Source: Cudoniella acicularis | Taxonomy: Eukaryota > Ascomycota > Leotiomycetes > Helotiales > Helotiaceae | Direction: 5' to 3' | DNA: 10,164 nucleotides | Assembly: GCA_013054445.1 (NCBI GenBank) | Contig: JAAMPI010001824.1 | Span: 1-10,164 of the forward strand | Shown here: positions 8,107-10,164 of the stretch, piece after piece | How positions within the stretch are numbered: the first letter of the stretch is position 1 | Layout of the letters: each line of letters opens with the position of its first letter | Translations under genes and position numbers: made by a program | The notes under the pieces: generated by a model | Databases searched by the model: none | What the model was told of the DNA's origin: nothing | The model's input: the letters and a program-made list of their open reading frames with translations, nothing else

Positions 8107-10164
8107 TCCCAACCACCCAGCGAAGCCGGCTATGTCCTTAGCGTCGAAGCTGCTCGGGGTCTCGTCGGGGATCGCAGCAATTTCTAAGTCAAGACCTGAC
8201 GAATTCATCTCTCCTTGCTCTATGTTCACTCTCAGATCGTTGAAGCGATCTGGATAGACCTCGAACCTGATAACCACATCTGCATCCGGCATGTTATACC
8301 TCGTTGCCAGTTGTCGAAAGACGCGAATCTTAGGTTCACAACTTCTCAGCAGTGGAAGTAATCTTTTCAGGGCACATAATCCAAAGATAGGAGTCGAGGA
8401 TTGACTTGCTCCAAGGAGATGTTTTCCGTGTTTCATCCCGACGTTCATCAATCGTAGAATGGTATCTCGCTCGATTTCCGAAGTATCTGTGATAGACCTC
8501 GTTGCGACGATAAGAGTTTGCAGCCAATTCGGGTCCAACCGACGAAATTCACCACAGAAACTTTGCTTACAGCTTAAATCACCCGCCTTATCCGTTTCGT
8601 TGACTCGATCAAACAAATCACCGATTGCAGTAAAGAAGGCTGCGATAGAAAGGGCGTCACAGCCTGCACTTCTCTAGGAGGCACATAAGCTTCCAAGAGT
8701 AACTTGCATAAGTTGCTCGAAATGGATTCGAGAGGAGTCGCGAGCAAGACTGCGTCGAGTTAACCCAGGGTCGCCATAGTATCTCAGGTGTACCAAAGAT
8801 AACGACCAATAAATACCTTTTGAATCATCATTCCATTCCATCTGAAGGCCGATTGTGAGAACACCGCCCTTGATCAGTGGGTCCTTTATGCTGATATTCT
8901 TTGGCTCCTCGAGGCCGCTGAAAACCAAGAGATCAGGATACAAATGCCACGCAGATAGTCTAAGGAGAATTGCGCCGTCATCATGCAAACTTTGAGGCAT
9001 GCCAATTACCATTCGTTCCAAGGACTGCAACGCAGTCTTCCATACTTCCATGACACTAGAGTAGACCTTCATATCATGGTTTACTGGAATGTCGAGGTTA
9101 TCAATGACCAACATCAACTGCGTCTGCTCTAGTTTTTTGACTTCATCTGCAGTTCTCAGCCATGCGCGAGCACTGGCATCCCACCCAGATAACTGACTCC
9201 TTGAAATTTGTTGTCGTGTTGCCATCAAAGTCCCAAAATCAACGGCCTCGCCCTATTCACATTTTCTTCCGATTCCAACTTCCGCTTCTTCGCCAATTCT
9301 ACCCACACGGAAGTCGCCTCGGGGCCATTCCATACCCTTGCAAGCATACACTCAAGCAACTGAATAGATAAAGCTCCGGGCCCAGAGGTGGCTGCAGCCC
9401 AAATAGAGGTCCCGTCAGCTCCGGCATGACCTGCAAAGATAGTGTTGGTTATATATGATTGTGAGTGTTTGTAGCAGGCAGTTGTGAAATTTCCGAGACT
9501 CGGTGACCGTATGCCTTGACCAACTCCGGAGCATGGGGTGGTATGTCCTTGAAAAAAGCCCCTAGCTTCTGGGCAGTTACATGTGGTATGTCGTTCTCTG
9601 CCTCGTCTCTTCTCTGTTCTGATAGTCTCTGCCCAAGAGGATGAAATTCAGTCGGTGCTTCCACTTTCATTATAGAAAAATCGAAGTCGAAATTTGCAGC
9701 TGCTGACCGTAAGCTCATTGGTAGCTGAAGCCAAGGCGCCAGTTTTTGAACAAAGTGACGCCATGGCAGTTGATGAAGCATCCACGGAAATTTAGGAAAC
9801 TCAATATGAGAAAAGTGCCGGTTTTAAAGTTATACTGATAGCTGAAAGGTAACAGATCAGCAGCATCATAAGGCGGTCGAGACTCTTCCAACAAGGCTGC
9901 CTCGTCGAGGCAGATTTGTGAAAAGGCAAAATTACGCGCACTCTGATGCAGAGCATGATGTCGAATCACGTTGTGCAGCTGATAACCAGCTAATCTAATG
10001 TCGCAACAGGCTGGCAGCTGCAGCCGAGGGGGTTTCTTGCCTCGCCACTGCCAGGATTGCAAATTAAAAGCAGATGAAGCACTCAAGAACGTTCGGAACA
10101 GGTATAGCAGGTCATAGGGAAAATTTGCCTCAGGACCACTTTTAGCTTCACACCCGAGTACTTC

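Larger units (their letters stand above)
6472..8673 (-). other. Intact 3' reading frame of the pseudogene (733 codons after the TAG)
   Basis: After the in-frame TAG the same frame runs uninterrupted to the stop at 6472. Gene finders could call it a separate gene, but no ATG lies at its front: the first candidate start near 8616 is TTG, and coding similarity appears to continue across the TAG (...LGSLCAS-stop-RSAGCDALSIAAFF...). It contains a Gln/Glu repeat, the Cys cluster, and the long C-terminal blocks listed for the parent entry. It ends with a small Cys group (VVCSRATCWKC) and the tail LPDLVVVH. Confidence 0.65.
6472..10164 (-). pseudogene. Decayed large fungal protein gene of unknown function, 5' end beyond the window
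   Basis: Five minus-strand segments read in order as one protein of about 1,220 residues: 10164 to ~9793, ~9793 to ~9440, ~9430 to ~9245, ~9245 to 8677, and 8673 to 6472. The frame is open to the window edge, so the N-terminus is missing. Blocks that look conserved are SWQWRG...PRLQLPACC, EAPTEFHPLGQRL, AGADGTSIWAAATSG, WDASARAWLRTADE, LSAWHLYPD, WSLSLVHLRYYG, AAFESGHCDIDP, SGDSIFVAAPLL, FKGTSLHLSFTEY, SVHDHGKWIADLDILG and a late NWVARL. From memory they resemble an uncharacterised family common in filamentous ascomycetes; I can assign no function. The lesions are a frameshift near 9788-9794 (AAATTT), another (or a weak intron) at 9430-9500, a third near 9240-9260, and an in-frame TAG at 8674-8676. 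Each frameshift fits loss of one base. A recent pseudogene or homopolymer sequencing errors would both explain this. Confidence 0.75.

Noticed and set aside
8640..8700. An intron removing the TAG at 8674-8676
   Set aside because: No donor GT and branch site at a workable distance; the frame is the same on both sides, so a nonsense change is simpler.
9431..9507. A 77-nt intron (GTCACC...CTTTGCAG) in place of the second frameshift
   Set aside because: The phase would fit, but the donor is poor, the sequence inside still reads as coding-like (RVSEIS on one side, IFAGHAGADG on the other), and the other two frame breaks cannot be introns. Kept as an alternative in the pseudogene entry.

Overview
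The window looks like nuclear DNA of a filamentous ascomycete (Pezizomycotina; Leotiomycetes is only a guess). The evidence is short GT-AG introns with CTRAY branch points, a heterokaryon-incompatibility (HET) domain gene, a long decayed gene that resembles a family I recall only from filamentous fungi, and wide gene-poor gaps. Both recognisable genes lie on the minus strand.

Layout in + coordinates: 1-1653 holds no gene I can support. 1654-3681 is the conserved body of a HET-domain protein in three exons with clean splice junctions. 3682-4654, directly 5' of that body in its own transcript direction, is a tandem array of about 70-bp units. Read on the minus strand, each unit is a complete spliceosomal intron (donor, branch point, acceptor), and neighbouring introns are separated by exactly 3 nt. 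Fourteen consecutive 64-68 nt introns can be laid out with thirteen single-codon exons between them. They join in frame to a 20-codon ATG exon at 4655-4714 and to the HET body at 3681. The conserved HET frame has no ATG of its own near its N-terminus, so the transcript has to come through this array.

4715-6471 is gene-poor. It includes a visibly GC-richer block (about 5400-5990) and a weak, degenerate LTR-like segment. 6472-10164 is a very long minus-strand gene relic that runs off the right edge. It has a Cys-rich CXC-like cluster and long conserved-looking blocks, but three apparent single-base frameshifts and one in-frame TAG, so I call it a pseudogene unless these are sequence errors.

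The most interesting item is the intron array: an intron that appears to have multiplied in tandem, or a gene that encodes a stretch of its protein one codon per exon. The two genes share a strand, but nothing shows a functional link between them.
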